DNA from: Betaproteobacteria bacterium
Lineage (GTDB): Bacteria > Pseudomonadota > Gammaproteobacteria > Burkholderiales > Rhodocyclaceae
DNA: 64,000 nt
Direction: 5' to 3'
NCBI GenBank assembly: GCA_016234745.1
Contig: JACRAR010000068.1
Location: 1 to 64,000, forward strand
The stretch's first letter is position 1, and each line of letters starts with the position of its first letter. Positions 31,727 through 40,819 of the stretch are shown here, one piece after another. The notes beneath the pieces are model-generated. The model was given only the letters and a program-made list of their open reading frames with translations. It had not been told where the DNA came from and searched no databases. The translations under genes and the position numbers were made by a program.

Positions 31727-32705
31727 GGCTGCCTCCCTTTTCTTCTTCGTATTGCTTCAGGTTGCGCTTGGCGGCATAGCCCAGCACCCCGAGAAACACC
31801 AGGGGCATGACCAACCCGCTATACAGGGTGTGCTGGAGGGTTTCAGTAACCACCGCATCCGAGCGCGGCGGCAGATCCAGGTAGCCGAGCTTGTCGAAGG
31901 GCACGCCGGAGAGCATGACCATTTGCGTACCGCCGAATTCCTTCTCGCCATAGAGATGGTCGACATACTTGGCGACCACGCCGGGGTAGCTCTGGTCCGG
32001 CCCGCCCAACTGGCCGCGCGGGAAGCTGGTCTGGCTGCCGGGCTTGAGGGCACGGCGGCGCGCCGCTTCCTGCTTGAGGTCGGTGACCTTGCCATAGAGC
32101 GTGGCGCCGGTCGGGCAGACTTCGGCACAGGCGGAGTACTTGCCGTCCTTCCAGCGGTGTTTGCAGAGCTGGCATTTGCTGATCTGCGGGAAGGTCTGGT
32201 CATAGGTGAAGCGCGGCACGCCGAAGGGACAGGCGGCGACGCAATAGCGGCAGCCGATGCAGGCCTCCTTGCTGTAGCTGACGACACCGGTCTTGGGATC
32301 CTTGTTCATGGCCGAAACCGGACAGGCGGAGACGCAGGAGGGATCGACGCAGTGCATGCACGACTTCTTGATGAAGGCGTAGCCGTTCTGCTCCTCGTCC
32401 TTCTTGTCCATCGTGCCATGGCGATAGACCTTGATGACGGTGAGGGTCTTGCCGGAGATATCCAGCGGCATGTCCCAGTAGGGTTGCTCGGTGTTGGCCT
32501 GGAATTCCGGCGGCATCTCGTTGGACTCCTTGCAGGCCGCTACGCAAGCCTTGCAGCCGATGCACAGGGTCGAGTCGTAGAGCAGGCCGAGCGCATCCGG
32601 GGAGATGGTATGGCTTTCGCGCGCCGCAGCCGGGCAACTGGCTGCCCCGGCGGCGAGCGCCGCGCTTCCCGCCAGGGAAGCCTTGAAGAAGTTGCGACGG
32701 TCCAT
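31719..32705 (-). CDS. hybA: Hydrogenase iron–sulfur electron-transfer subunit HybA
   Basis: A 328-residue periplasmic ferredoxin-like subunit that carries electrons between HybO and HybB. It begins with a Tat signal (MDRRNFFKASLAGSAALAAG). Four cysteine groups can bind [4Fe-4S] clusters: CIGCKACVAACKE, CMHCVDPSCVSACPV, CIGCRYCVAACPFG and CQLCKHRWKDGKYSACAEVC. A C-terminal membrane anchor follows (~290–312). I chose ATG 32705 because it puts the twin arginines at residues 3–4 and follows GAGGGGGTGAGC; the frame stays open upstream inside hybO. Confidence 0.95.
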   Translation of the reverse strand: MDRRNFFKASLAGSAALAAGAASCPAAARESHTISPDALGLLYDSTLCIGCKACVAACKESNEMPPEFQANTEQPYWDMPLDISGKTLTVIKVYRHGTMDKKDEEQNGYAFIKKSCMHCVDPSCVSACPVSAMNKDPKTGVVSYSKEACIGCRYCVAACPFGVPRFTYDQTFPQISKCQLCKHRWKDGKYSACAEVCPTGATLYGKVTDLKQEAARRRALKPGSQTSFPRGQLGGPDQSYPGVVAKYVDHLYGEKEFGGTQMVMLSGVPFDKLGYLDLPPRSDAVVTETLQHTLYSGLVMPLVFLGVLGYAAKRNLKQYEEEKGGSHD

Positions 32706-32718
32706 GGCGCTCACCCCC

Positions 32719-33882
32719 TCAATCCGCTTTTTGATTCGTTGCAGGCGTTCCGGGTTTTCCATCTTCGGCTTGCTTGCCGAGATTCTTGGCCAGCATCGCG
32801 GCTCCGCCCGCTGCCGCGCCGGCAATCGCCGCCAGGGCGGCCGCGGCGGCAAAGCTGGTGCCGCCCTGTTCCTCGACGATGCGCGGATAGGAGAGCGGCG
32901 GAACGACGTTCTTCAGCACGGCGGTCTGATGGATCGGCTTGGCGAAACCCACGCCTTTCTCGGTGCAGCCGATGCAGGGATGGCCGCAACCCACCGGCCA
33001 GGTGCCCGGGCCGGCATCGCCAAACAGCTGGGTCGGGCAGTTGGCAAAGGTTTCCGGTCCCTTGCAACCCAGCTTGTAGAGACAGTAGCCTTGCCGATGG
33101 CCGGTGTCGCCGAACTCGATGGCAAAGCGTCCGGCATCGAAATGCGCACGCCGCTCGCAGTTGTCATGTATCAGACGTGAGTAGGCGAACTTGGGACGGC
33201 CCAACTGGTCGACCTCGGGCAGCTTGCCGAAGGTCAGGAAATGCACCACGGTGGCAAGGAAGTTGTACGGGCTGGGAGGACAACCGGGGATAGTGACCAC
33301 TGGCTTGCCGAGCACCTCGGCAACGCTGCTGGCACCGGTCGGATTCGGCCCGGTCGAGGGCATGCCGCCCCACGAAGCGCAGGAACCGATGGCGATCACC
33401 GCGGCGGCATCGGCGGCGCATTCCTTGACCAGATCGACCGCGGTCTTGCCGCCGATCTTGCAGTAGATGCCGTTTTCCTTGACCGGAATAGCGCCTTCCA
33501 CCACCAACACATACTTGCCCTTGTGGGCCTGCATGGCACTCTTGCGCGCGGCCTCGGCCTGATGGCCGGCGGCGACGAAAAGCGTCTCGTGATAATCAAG
33601 CGAGATAACGTCGAGAATCAGCTTTTCCAGGGTCGGATGCTCCGCCCGCAACAGGGATTCCGAGCAGCCCGTGCATTCCTGGAAATGCAGCCAGATCACC
33701 GAGGGGCGCTGCGCCTGCTCGATAGCCTTGGCGACCGCCGCCTCGGCGCCCGCAGGCAGGCCCATGGTGGCCGCCACCGCGGCACAAAACTGCATGAACT
33801 CACGCCGTGAAATCTGCAACCGCTGTTCGACGACAGCAAATGCATCTTCCTCGCGCTGCAGATCGAATATCGTCTCGCTCAT
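32719..33882 (-). CDS. hybO: [NiFe] hydrogenase small subunit, Hyd-2 type
   Basis: A 387-residue small subunit with three iron–sulfur clusters. It has a Tat signal with twin arginines (QISRREFMQF), the proximal cluster motif ECTGCSESLL, then GSCASWGG and PGCPPSP, then medial and distal ligands in HDNCERR, CLYKLGCKGP and GCGHPCIGC. A C-terminal hydrophobic anchor (~345–365) follows. The proximal motif CTGC lacks the extra cysteine of oxygen-tolerant enzymes, so a standard oxygen-sensitive type is likely. It is the first gene of the operon. Confidence 0.97.
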   Translation of the reverse strand: MSETIFDLQREEDAFAVVEQRLQISRREFMQFCAAVAATMGLPAGAEAAVAKAIEQAQRPSVIWLHFQECTGCSESLLRAEHPTLEKLILDVISLDYHETLFVAAGHQAEAARKSAMQAHKGKYVLVVEGAIPVKENGIYCKIGGKTAVDLVKECAADAAAVIAIGSCASWGGMPSTGPNPTGASSVAEVLGKPVVTIPGCPPSPYNFLATVVHFLTFGKLPEVDQLGRPKFAYSRLIHDNCERRAHFDAGRFAIEFGDTGHRQGYCLYKLGCKGPETFANCPTQLFGDAGPGTWPVGCGHPCIGCTEKGVGFAKPIHQTAVLKNVVPPLSYPRIVEEQGGTSFAAAAALAAIAGAAAGGAAMLAKNLGKQAEDGKPGTPATNQKAD

Positions 33883-33958
33883 TTTCCCCTCCTTCAGAAC
33901 CGCACTCTGGTGACCCGCCGCGATTCATCCCGCACGGCAGGACTCAGTGCGATAACCA

Positions 33959-33974
33959 CTCAAGGAACGTGCCA
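33959..33974 (-). promoter_or_regulatory. Sigma-54-like −24/−12 promoter upstream of hybO
   Basis: On the minus strand TGGCACG–TTCC–TTGAG matches the sigma-54 consensus TGGCACG-N4-TTGCW exactly at the −24 element and in spacing. The −12 GC reads GA, which is a meaningful mismatch. It lies 77 nt before the hybO start. Many proteobacterial hydrogenase operons use sigma-54 with an NtrC-type activator such as HoxA/HupR. Confidence 0.45.
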
Positions 33975-34122
33975 AAGTCCAGAGGGAAAATATGTCTTGA
34001 ATAAACATACGGCTAAGCGCCGAATTTGTTTAAATCTGAAACACAAGAAGGTTAGTTACTTAGCGCATTAGCCGAGAACATGACAAGCAACCTTCCACCA
34101 TGCAAACTCTATTTTGTTTATT

Positions 34123-34135
34123 TATCAACAATTTA
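34123..34135 (+). promoter_or_regulatory. IHF-consensus site upstream of the hyb operon
   Basis: TATCAACAATTTA fits the IHF consensus WATCAANNNNTTR at every fixed position. It lies in the AT-rich stretch ~150 bp upstream of the sigma-54-like element, the usual place for a DNA bend between enhancer and promoter. The whole 33883–34182 spacer (300 bp) has no gene and is clearly lower in GC than its surroundings. Confidence 0.45.
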
Positions 34136-34146
34136 GATGTATTCGG

Positions 34147-34165
34147 AAAACCCGGGGTGGCCGGG
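34147..34165 (-). terminator. Rho-independent terminator after the M20 amidohydrolase gene
   Basis: On the minus strand CCCGG–ccacc–CCGGG is followed at once by TTTT, 18 nt beyond the stop of the amidohydrolase gene. The stem is short (5 bp, all G/C) but well placed. Confidence 0.5.
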
Positions 34166-34182
34166 ATAAGCGCACCCGATGC

Positions 34183-35367
34183 TCAAGCCGGCCGGGCGGG
34201 AAGGATGCGCTCCACCAGCGCGACCCAATAGCGGATTCCCAGGGGAATGATCTCGTCATTGAAGTCGAAATGCGGGTTGTGCAGCAGGCAGTTGCCATCG
34301 CCCAAGCCATTGCCGAGCCAGACGTAGCAACCCGGCTTCTCGCGCAGCAGGTAGGCGAAGTCTTCGGCGCCCATGCTGGGATTGAGATCGGCATGAACAT
34401 TTGCTGCACCGAACAATTCTGCCGCGACTTCCTGACAGACGACCGTCTCCGCTGCCGAATTGATGGTCGGCGGATAGCCGGGCGCGATGCCGAGATCGAT
34501 CGCCACCCCATACGCCGCGGCGATGCCGTCGCAGATACGTTTCATCCCGGCATTCATGAGCGCTTGCTGCGCCGCGCTGAAAGTGCGCAGCGTGCCGCCC
34601 AGGTGCGCCTCAGACGGCAGCACGTTATCGGTGCTGCCCGCATGGAAGCGCGTGATGGACAGCACCGTCGGTTCGACCGGCTCGGTGTTGCGGCTGGCCA
34701 GGGTTTGCAAGGCGGACACCAGCGCACTTGCCGCAACGATGGTGTCGGTGGCCAGGTGCGGCATGGCAGCATGGCCGCCGCGTCCCTTGACGACGATGTC
34801 GACACGGTCGGTACCGGCCATGATCGGGCCGGGCATCACGCCCATCTGCCCCACCGGCAAACCGGGCCAGTTATGCATACCAAATACCGCCTGCAGCGGA
34901 AATTTTTCGAACAGTCCCTGCTCCACCATCAGGCGGCCGCCGCCTTCGCTTTCCTCGGCCGGCTGAAAAATGAAATGCACAGAGCCATCGAAGCGTCCTT
35001 CGTCACGCAAGGCCGTGAGCGCCTCGGCCGCACCGAGCAGCATGGCCGTATGACCGTCGTGGCCGCAGGCATGCATAGTCCCGGGATGACGCGAACGGTG
35101 CTCGAACGCGTTGAGCTCGTCGATCGGCAAGGCGTCCATGTCAGCACGCAGGCCAATCGCACGCGTGCTGCTGCCGGCCTGCAGTGTGCCGACCACGCCG
35201 GTGCCGGCCAGGCCGCGATGCACCTGCAGGCCGAGCGCTGCCAGCTTGGCTGCGACGATGTCCGAAGTCCTTTGTTCCGCCAGACCCAGTTCGGGATGCG
35301 CATGCAGGTCGCGGCGCAAGGCTTTCGTGCGGGTATGCAGATCGACCATCAGGTCATCGAGTTTCAT
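34183..35367 (-). CDS. M20D-family amidohydrolase (hippurate hydrolase-like)
   Basis: A 394-residue metal-dependent peptidase-like enzyme that cleaves N-acyl amino acids such as hippurate, or indole-acetyl conjugates. Metal-site motifs are MHACGHDGHTAML, FQPAEESEGGGRLM and SMGAEDFAYLL; the dimerisation domain includes GRGGHAAMPH. ATG 35367 follows GGAGGC at good spacing. The true substrate is unknown. It is divergent from the LhgO-like gene, 90 bp apart. Confidence 0.92.
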   Translation of the reverse strand: MKLDDLMVDLHTRTKALRRDLHAHPELGLAEQRTSDIVAAKLAALGLQVHRGLAGTGVVGTLQAGSSTRAIGLRADMDALPIDELNAFEHRSRHPGTMHACGHDGHTAMLLGAAEALTALRDEGRFDGSVHFIFQPAEESEGGGRLMVEQGLFEKFPLQAVFGMHNWPGLPVGQMGVMPGPIMAGTDRVDIVVKGRGGHAAMPHLATDTIVAASALVSALQTLASRNTEPVEPTVLSITRFHAGSTDNVLPSEAHLGGTLRTFSAAQQALMNAGMKRICDGIAAAYGVAIDLGIAPGYPPTINSAAETVVCQEVAAELFGAANVHADLNPSMGAEDFAYLLREKPGCYVWLGNGLGDGNCLLHNPHFDFNDEIIPLGIRYWVALVERILPARPA

Positions 35368-35457
35368 GTTGCCTCCAAAAACTTCACTGCCAACCAGCCG
35401 CCGGTGCAGGTGAATTAAACTGTAGCCATTTTGCCATAGCCAGGCAGTGCTCCCGTC

Positions 35458-36564
35458 ATGGAAAAAATCGATAGCGTCGTGATCGGCGCCGGTGTCATCG
35501 GCCTCGCCGTCGCACGTTGCCTGGCGCAAACGGGACGCGAAATCCTGATCCTCGAAGCGGCGGAGAATTTCGGCAGCGGCATCAGTTCGCGCAATAGCGA
35601 AGTGATCCACGCCGGCCTCCATTACCCCGTCGATTCCCTCAAGACCCTTCTATGTGTTCGCGGTCGCGGGATGCTCTATGCCTATTGCGCCGAGCGCGGC
35701 ATTGCGCATCGACGCTGCGGCAAGCTGATCGTCGCCGCCCATGCCGGCCAGCTCGACCGCCTCGATGCAATGGCTGCCCACGCCCGCAGTGCCGGCGTGG
35801 ATGATCTCGAGCGCCTGGGCAGGAGCGAAGCACTACGGCTGGAGCCGGCCCTGGAATGCCTGGCGGCGTTGTATTCGCCCAGCACCGGCATCGTCGACAG
35901 CCATGCCCTGATGCTCGCGTTGCTCGGCGATGCGGAGCGTGCCGGCGCGGTCCTGGCCCTCAAGTCTCCGGTGCTCGGCGGCGAAGTCACGGCAACCGGC
36001 ATTCTGCTCGAGATCGGCGGCAGCGAACCGGCGCAGCTGCTCGCCAACAACGTCTTCCTCTGTGCCGGCCTGGGTGCGCAACCGCTCGCACGCGCCTTGC
36101 GCGGCTTACCGCGGGAATCGGTGCCGCCGCTTTCCTATGCCAAGGGCAATTACTTTGCCTTGGCCGGCCGTGCACCGTTTTCGCATCTGATCTACCCGCT
36201 GCCCGAGGCCGCCGGCCTGGGCGTGCATCTCACCCTGGATCTGTCCGGACAGGCACGCTTCGGTCCCGATGTGGAATGGATAGAGCATATCGACTACCGG
36301 GTCGATCCACGCCGTTCCGACAGTTTCTATGCAGCCATCCGCAGCTATTGGCCGGCACTGCCTGATGCGGCATTGGTACCTGCGTATGCCGGCATCCGTC
36401 CCAAACCGAACGCCCCTGGCGCTGCGGCATGCGACTTCATGATCCAGGGCAAAGCCCGGCACGGCGTGGCCGGCCTGGTCTGCTGCTATGGCATCGAATC
36501 GCCCGGGCTGACTTCTGCGCTGGCGTTGGCGGATTACGCCGTCGCGCTATGCCAGGGAGGATAA
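35458..36564 (+). CDS. FAD-dependent oxidoreductase, L-2-hydroxyglutarate dehydrogenase (LhgO)-like
   Basis: A 368-residue flavoprotein. The FAD-binding fold opens with [20 protein letters not shown]. The segment [20 protein letters not shown] and the C-terminal [10 protein letters not shown] and [19 protein letters not shown] are the LhgO/YgaF signature. Such enzymes oxidise L-2-hydroxyglutarate to 2-oxoglutarate and pass electrons to quinones. The start ATG is the only good one in its region. The Cys-rich lipoprotein gene follows 87 bp later. Confidence 0.9.
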   Translation: MEKIDSVVIGAGVIGLAVARCLAQTGREILILEAAENFGSGISSRNSEVIHAGLHYPVDSLKTLLCVRGRGMLYAYCAERGIAHRRCGKLIVAAHAGQLDRLDAMAAHARSAGVDDLERLGRSEALRLEPALECLAALYSPSTGIVDSHALMLALLGDAERAGAVLALKSPVLGGEVTATGILLEIGGSEPAQLLANNVFLCAGLGAQPLARALRGLPRESVPPLSYAKGNYFALAGRAPFSHLIYPLPEAAGLGVHLTLDLSGQARFGPDVEWIEHIDYRVDPRRSDSFYAAIRSYWPALPDAALVPAYAGIRPKPNAPGAAACDFMIQGKARHGVAGLVCCYGIESPGLTSALALADYAVALCQGG

Positions 36565-36651
36565 TATGCAGGCGGTTTGTCGCTAGCAGACCGGCTGGAC
36601 GCAACCGAACAGGAAACCTCGCAGGAACCCTCGTGGATTAAGGATGAAATC

Positions 36652-37038
36652 ATGAAATACCTCAAAGCGAAACTGCTCATCGCAACGCTTGCCCTCACGC
36701 TGGCAGGCACAGGCTGCGAAACGATCAACTATGAGTATCGGGCACCGGCCTCCGATGCGGGGCGCAAATGCGTGACCCAATGTTCCGGCATCAAGGAAAC
36801 CTGCCGCGGCAATGAAATGCAGATCGCGCAGCGGGAAAAGGAAAGCTGCGAACGCACCAGCGACATCAAGTACAAGGCCTGCCTGTCGCATGCCCAGAAC
36901 AAGGAGCAGATCCACGATTGCGACAAGGAGCGCAAGAACAAAACCTGCTGGGCGATGGACACGACTTATCGCTGCGATGACGACTATCGTTCCTGCTTTG
37001 TCAATTGCGGTGGCGTCATCATCGAAACCAAACAGTAA
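36652..37038 (+). CDS. Cysteine-rich lipoprotein of unknown function
   Basis: A 128-residue protein with a lipoprotein signal (KLLIATLALTLAGTGC; lipobox LAGTGC). The mature part holds ten further cysteines in a regular spacing, mostly as pairs of CxxxC/CxxxxxxC motifs (KCVTQCSGIKETC, CWAMDTTYRCDDDYRSC), with many Lys/Glu/Asp. It probably forms a disulfide-stapled helical domain outside the cytoplasm. No family is recognised. ATG 36652 is preceded by AAGGATGAAATC. It lies 15 nt before gltX. Confidence 0.75.
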   Translation: MKYLKAKLLIATLALTLAGTGCETINYEYRAPASDAGRKCVTQCSGIKETCRGNEMQIAQREKESCERTSDIKYKACLSHAQNKEQIHDCDKERKNKTCWAMDTTYRCDDDYRSCFVNCGGVIIETKQ

Positions 37039-37053
37039 CCCGGCCCATCCGAC

Positions 37054-38454
37054 ATGATCCGTACCCGTTTTGCTCCCAGCCCCACCGGCTACCTCCACAT
37101 TGGCGGCGCGCGCACTGCGCTGTTCGCCTGGGCCTATGCCCGCCATCACCAGGGAACTTTCATCCTGCGCATCGAGGACACCGATGTGGCCCGCTCGACG
37201 CCCGCAGCGGTGCAGGCGATACTCGACGGCATGCAGTGGCTCGGCCTCGACCCCGACGAAGGGCCGTTCTACCAGATGCAGCGCATGGCGCGCTACAAGG
37301 AAGTCATCGCGCAAATGCTGGCCGCCGGAACCGCCTACCATTGCTACACCTCGCGCGAAGAACTCGACGCATTGCGCGCCGAACAGGAGGCGAACAAGCA
37401 GAAACCGCGCTATGACGGACGCTGGCGTCCGGGCGACCAACCCCTGCCCGCACCACCGGCCGGCATCCAGCCGGTGGTGCGGTTCCGCAACCCGGTTGAC
37501 GGCGTGGTGGCGTGGGACGATCTGGTCAAGGGCCGCATCGAAATCGCCAACGCCGAATTGGACGATTTCATCATCGCCCGCGCCGATGGCACGCCCACCT
37601 ACAATTTCTGCGTGGTGGTGGACGACTGGGATATGCGCATCAGCCACGTCATTCGCGGCGACGATCACGTCAACAACACGCCGCGCCAGATCAACGTGCT
37701 GCGCGCTCTGGGCGCGACCGTGCCGCTCTACGGGCATCTGCCGATGATCCTCGGCGACGACGGCCAGAAACTTTCAAAGCGCCACGGCGCGGTCAGCGTC
37801 ATGCAATACGACACCGACGGCTATCTGCCCGAAGCAGTGCTCAACTACCTCGGGCGGCTGGGCTGGTCGCACGGCGACGAGGAGATATTTTCGCTGGAGC
37901 AGTTCTGCGCCTGGTTCGACTTCGATCATGTCACTTCCTCGGCGGCGCAATTCAATACCGAGAAGCTCAACTGGCTCAATGCGCATTACCTGAAGTCCGC
38001 CGATCCCGCCCGCCTGGCCGGAGAGGTGAGGCGCCGCCTGGCGGCGCAAGGCGTGGACGCTGATGCGGCGCACGCGCTGGAAAAAGCGGTCGCGCTCTAC
38101 CAGGAACGGGTCGGCAATCTCAACGAGCTGGCCGATGCCGTCCATCCCTTCTGTGTTGCCGTGGAACCTCCCACCGAACTGCTGGCGCAGCACCTGACCC
38201 CGCTTGCGCGCAGCGCCCTGGCCAGCCTGCGCGACACGCTCGCGGGAGTGTCCGATTGGCAGGCTGCCCAGTTGGGGCAAGCGGTCAAGCAAACGCTCAC
38301 CAGCCATTCGCTCAAAATGCCTCAGCTGGCCATTCCGCTGCGCGTGGTCCTGCTCGGCCAGGCCCAATCACCTTCGATCGATGCGGTACTCGAAACACTC
38401 GGGCGCGAGCGCGTGCTGGAGCGGTTGGAGCGCCTCCCCCAGCCCAGAGCGTAA
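37054..38454 (+). CDS. gltX: Glutamyl-tRNA synthetase
   Basis: Charges tRNA-Glu with glutamate. The 466-residue class I enzyme has the HIGH motif in [16 protein letters not shown] and the KMSKS equivalent in [13 protein letters not shown]. Its C-terminal helical anticodon-binding part is normal in length. It is convergent with hemH, separated by 90 bp that contain the 27-bp repeats. Confidence 0.98.
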   Translation: MIRTRFAPSPTGYLHIGGARTALFAWAYARHHQGTFILRIEDTDVARSTPAAVQAILDGMQWLGLDPDEGPFYQMQRMARYKEVIAQMLAAGTAYHCYTSREELDALRAEQEANKQKPRYDGRWRPGDQPLPAPPAGIQPVVRFRNPVDGVVAWDDLVKGRIEIANAELDDFIIARADGTPTYNFCVVVDDWDMRISHVIRGDDHVNNTPRQINVLRALGATVPLYGHLPMILGDDGQKLSKRHGAVSVMQYDTDGYLPEAVLNYLGRLGWSHGDEEIFSLEQFCAWFDFDHVTSSAAQFNTEKLNWLNAHYLKSADPARLAGEVRRRLAAQGVDADAAHALEKAVALYQERVGNLNELADAVHPFCVAVEPPTELLAQHLTPLARSALASLRDTLAGVSDWQAAQLGQAVKQTLTSHSLKMPQLAIPLRVVLLGQAQSPSIDAVLETLGRERVLERLERLPQPRA

Positions 38455-38490
38455 CAGCGAAGAACCCGCCGGGAACGGGTCGCAGAAAGG

Positions 38491-38547
38491 CTAGTGCCCG
38501 TCTTTGTTTCTAGGGTGCTAGTGCCCGCCTTTGTTTCTAGGGTGCTA
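38491..38547 (+). repeat. Two tandem 27-bp stem-loop repeats plus start of a third (gltX/hemH)
   Basis: Two copies (38491–38517 and 38518–38544) differ at one base. A third CTAG begins at 38545, where the CTA is the hemH stop codon read in reverse. Each copy can form a stem TAGTGCCC with GGGTGCTA (two G·U pairs) around a 13-nt loop GCCTTTGTTTCTA. The same family occurs at 40666–40800 and 43366–43393. Confidence 0.85.
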
Positions 38548-39633
38548 GATTGCGGCACCCAGCGCTTTGGCGCGTGCGGCACTTTCCGGATCTGGTTGCA
38601 TCGGCAGGTTCAACCAATTGCCAAGGTGTTCGCGCGTCAGCGCTTCCAAGGCGGCAATCCAGTCCGGGCGCTCGTTCAGGCAGGGAATGTAATGGAACAC
38701 GCTGCCGCCCGCCTTTAGAAAAGCTGCGCGACACTCGATGGCGATCTCCTCCAAGGTTTCCAGGCAATCGCCGGCGAAGCCGGGGCAGATCACATCGACC
38801 TGGCGTGTTCCGCTGCGGGCCAGCTGTTCCAGGGTTGCCTGGGTGTAGGGTTGCAACCATTCGGCCCGGCCAAAGCGCGACTGAAAAGTCAGTTGCCATT
38901 GATCGGGCGCCAGCCCCAGGCTCTCGGCCAGCAACCGTCCTGTCTTTTGGCATTCGCAATGGTAGGGATCGCCGCGGTCAAGCGTGTAGCGCGGCAGACC
39001 GTGGAAGCTCATGATCAACTTCCCGGCCTTGCCCACGGCCGCCCAGTGTTCGCGCACGCTGGCCGCAAGCGCGGCGATGTAATCGGGACGATCATGATAA
39101 CTGCGCACCAGGCGCAATTCGGGGACAGTGCGGCTGCGCTGTACCCAGGAGGCGACTGCGTCATACATGCTGGCCGTGGTACTGGCGGCATATTGCGGAT
39201 AGAGCGGCACCACCAGAATGCGGGTGCAATTCTCCGCCTTGAGCCGGTCGAGCGCAGCATGGACCGAGGGCTGGCCGTAGCGCATCGCCCAGCGCACGAC
39301 GATCTCCGGATGGCCGCCGGTCCCCAGCAAGCCTTGCAGCAGCTTAGCCTGCTTCTCGGTGTGAACCTTCAGCGGCGAACCTTCGGGGGTCCAGATCGCA
39401 GCATATTTCTCTGCCGACTTTCTCGGCCGGACATTCAGGATGATGCCCTTGAGAATCAGCCACCAGAGAGGCCGCGGGATTTCCACCACGCGCCGATCCC
39501 AGAGGAACTCGCCGAGATAGGGTCGCAAAGCGGCAGCAGTGGGCGCTTCCGGGGTACCCAGATTGACCAGCAACACGGCGGTTTTCGCTGCGCTGCCATG
39601 CACATGGGTGGGTTCTGCGGAAAAGCGCGACAT
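38545..39633 (-). CDS. hemH: Ferrochelatase
   Basis: Inserts Fe2+ into protoporphyrin IX, the last step of haem synthesis. The 362-residue product has [20 protein letters not shown] at the N-terminus, the active-site histidine in [20 protein letters not shown], and the conserved [19 protein letters not shown] 39633 overlaps the hrcA stop as TGATG, so hemH is coupled to hrcA. The stop codon lies at the edge of a 27-bp repeat. Confidence 0.97.
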   Translation of the reverse strand: MSRFSAEPTHVHGSAAKTAVLLVNLGTPEAPTAAALRPYLGEFLWDRRVVEIPRPLWWLILKGIILNVRPRKSAEKYAAIWTPEGSPLKVHTEKQAKLLQGLLGTGGHPEIVVRWAMRYGQPSVHAALDRLKAENCTRILVVPLYPQYAASTTASMYDAVASWVQRSRTVPELRLVRSYHDRPDYIAALAASVREHWAAVGKAGKLIMSFHGLPRYTLDRGDPYHCECQKTGRLLAESLGLAPDQWQLTFQSRFGRAEWLQPYTQATLEQLARSGTRQVDVICPGFAGDCLETLEEIAIECRAAFLKAGGSVFHYIPCLNERPDWIAALEALTREHLGNWLNLPMQPDPESAARAKALGAAI

Positions 39634-40652
39634 CAGGTTTTCGACAAGGCGCTGGACAAGAGTTTGGCGGTGATGTCGACGATCGGGATCATGCGTTCGT
39701 AAGCCATGCGGGTCGGGCCGATTACACCGACAGAGCCGACGACACGGCCATCGACCTCGTAGGACGCCGCGATGACGCTGCACTCGTCGAGTTGCGCGAT
39801 GCCCGATTCGCCACCGATGAAAATCTGCACGCCTTCGGCGCGGTTGCTGACGTCGAGCAATTGCGCCAGGCTGGTGCGCTGCTCGAACAAAGCGAACAGT
39901 TCACGCAAGCGCTTCATGTTGGAGGACAAGTCTTCGACCGCGAGCAGGTTGCGCTCGCCGCTGATCACATACTGGGCGGAAGTATCGGCGATCGCCTGGT
40001 CGCCGGCTTCAAGCGCGGCATTCATCAATTCCGTCATGTCGGTGCGCAGCTGGCGCAGCTCGTCGCGCACCCGGTTGCGCACCTGCGGGAAATCGAGACC
40101 GCTGCAATTCTGGTTGAGGTAGTTTGCCGCTTCGATCAGTTCGCTCTGGCTGTAGGTACGCTGTGGAAACAGGATGCGGTTCTGCACGTCGCCATTCTCG
40201 GTGACAATGATCAGGAGGATGCGTTTCTCCGACAGATTGATGAACTCAATCTGTCGGATGCGCGGCTGCTGGCGATGCGGCGCCACCACCACGCCGGCAA
40301 AATGGGTCAGCTGCGACAGCAGCAGCGAGGCCTGGTTGATGAGACGCTGCGGCTGGTCGGGCTGGATCGCCCCTTGCATCTCGCTGAGTTCGGACTGTCC
40401 GAGCGGACGCATGGTCAGCAGGGTGTCGACGAAAAGCCGGTAGCCACGCGGCGTCGGGATGCGTCCGGCCGAAGTATGAGGACTGGTGATGAAACCCAGT
40501 TCCTCGAGATCGGACATGACATTGCGTATCGTCGCGGGTGAAAGTTCGAGGCCGGAATGTCGCGACAAGGTGCGTGATCCAACCGGCTGACCTTCCGCGA
40601 TATAGCGTTCGATCAGGGTTTTCAAGAGGGTTTGGGCGCGCTTGTCGAGCAT
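39633..40652 (-). CDS. hrcA: Heat-inducible transcription repressor HrcA
   Basis: Repressor of class I heat-shock genes (groE, dnaK) acting at CIRCE operators. The 339-residue protein starts with a winged helix [20 protein letters not shown] and [20 protein letters not shown], followed by [20 protein letters not shown] and the GAF-like core. No CIRCE element was seen in this window. It is divergent from nadK across a repeat array. Confidence 0.97.
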   Translation of the reverse strand: MLDKRAQTLLKTLIERYIAEGQPVGSRTLSRHSGLELSPATIRNVMSDLEELGFITSPHTSAGRIPTPRGYRLFVDTLLTMRPLGQSELSEMQGAIQPDQPQRLINQASLLLSQLTHFAGVVVAPHRQQPRIRQIEFINLSEKRILLIIVTENGDVQNRILFPQRTYSQSELIEAANYLNQNCSGLDFPQVRNRVRDELRQLRTDMTELMNAALEAGDQAIADTSAQYVISGERNLLAVEDLSSNMKRLRELFALFEQRTSLAQLLDVSNRAEGVQIFIGGESGIAQLDECSVIAASYEVDGRVVGSVGVIGPTRMAYERMIPIVDITAKLLSSALSKT

Positions 40653-40665
40653 GGTGTCTATTGTA

Positions 40666-40800
40666 TTACCCCAGACCCAACTGCGGGCACTTGTACCCCA
40701 GACCCAACTGCGGGCACTTGTACCCCAGACCCAACTGCGGACACTTGTACCCCGGACCCAACTGCGGGCACTTGTACCCCAGACCCAACTGCGGGCACTT
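40666..40800 (-). repeat. Array of five 27-bp tandem repeats between hrcA and nadK
   Basis: Five head-to-tail copies of exactly 27 bp (40666–40692, 40693–40719, 40720–40746, 40747–40773, 40774–40800), differing at only a few bases. Read on the minus strand each unit is AGTGCCC – loop GCAGTTGGGTCTG – GGGTAC plus flank, forming a stem with a G·U pair. The array fills nearly all of the 167-bp divergent promoter region. It matches the smaller repeats at 38491 and 43366 in stem and loop size. There are no spacers, so it is not a CRISPR array. Confidence 0.95.
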
Positions 40801-40819
40801 GTGGTTTAATTCACCCAAC

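Noticed and set aside
40666-40800. Possible CRISPR array
   Set aside because: The units are directly adjacent with no variable spacers, the period is a constant 27 bp, and no cas genes are present.
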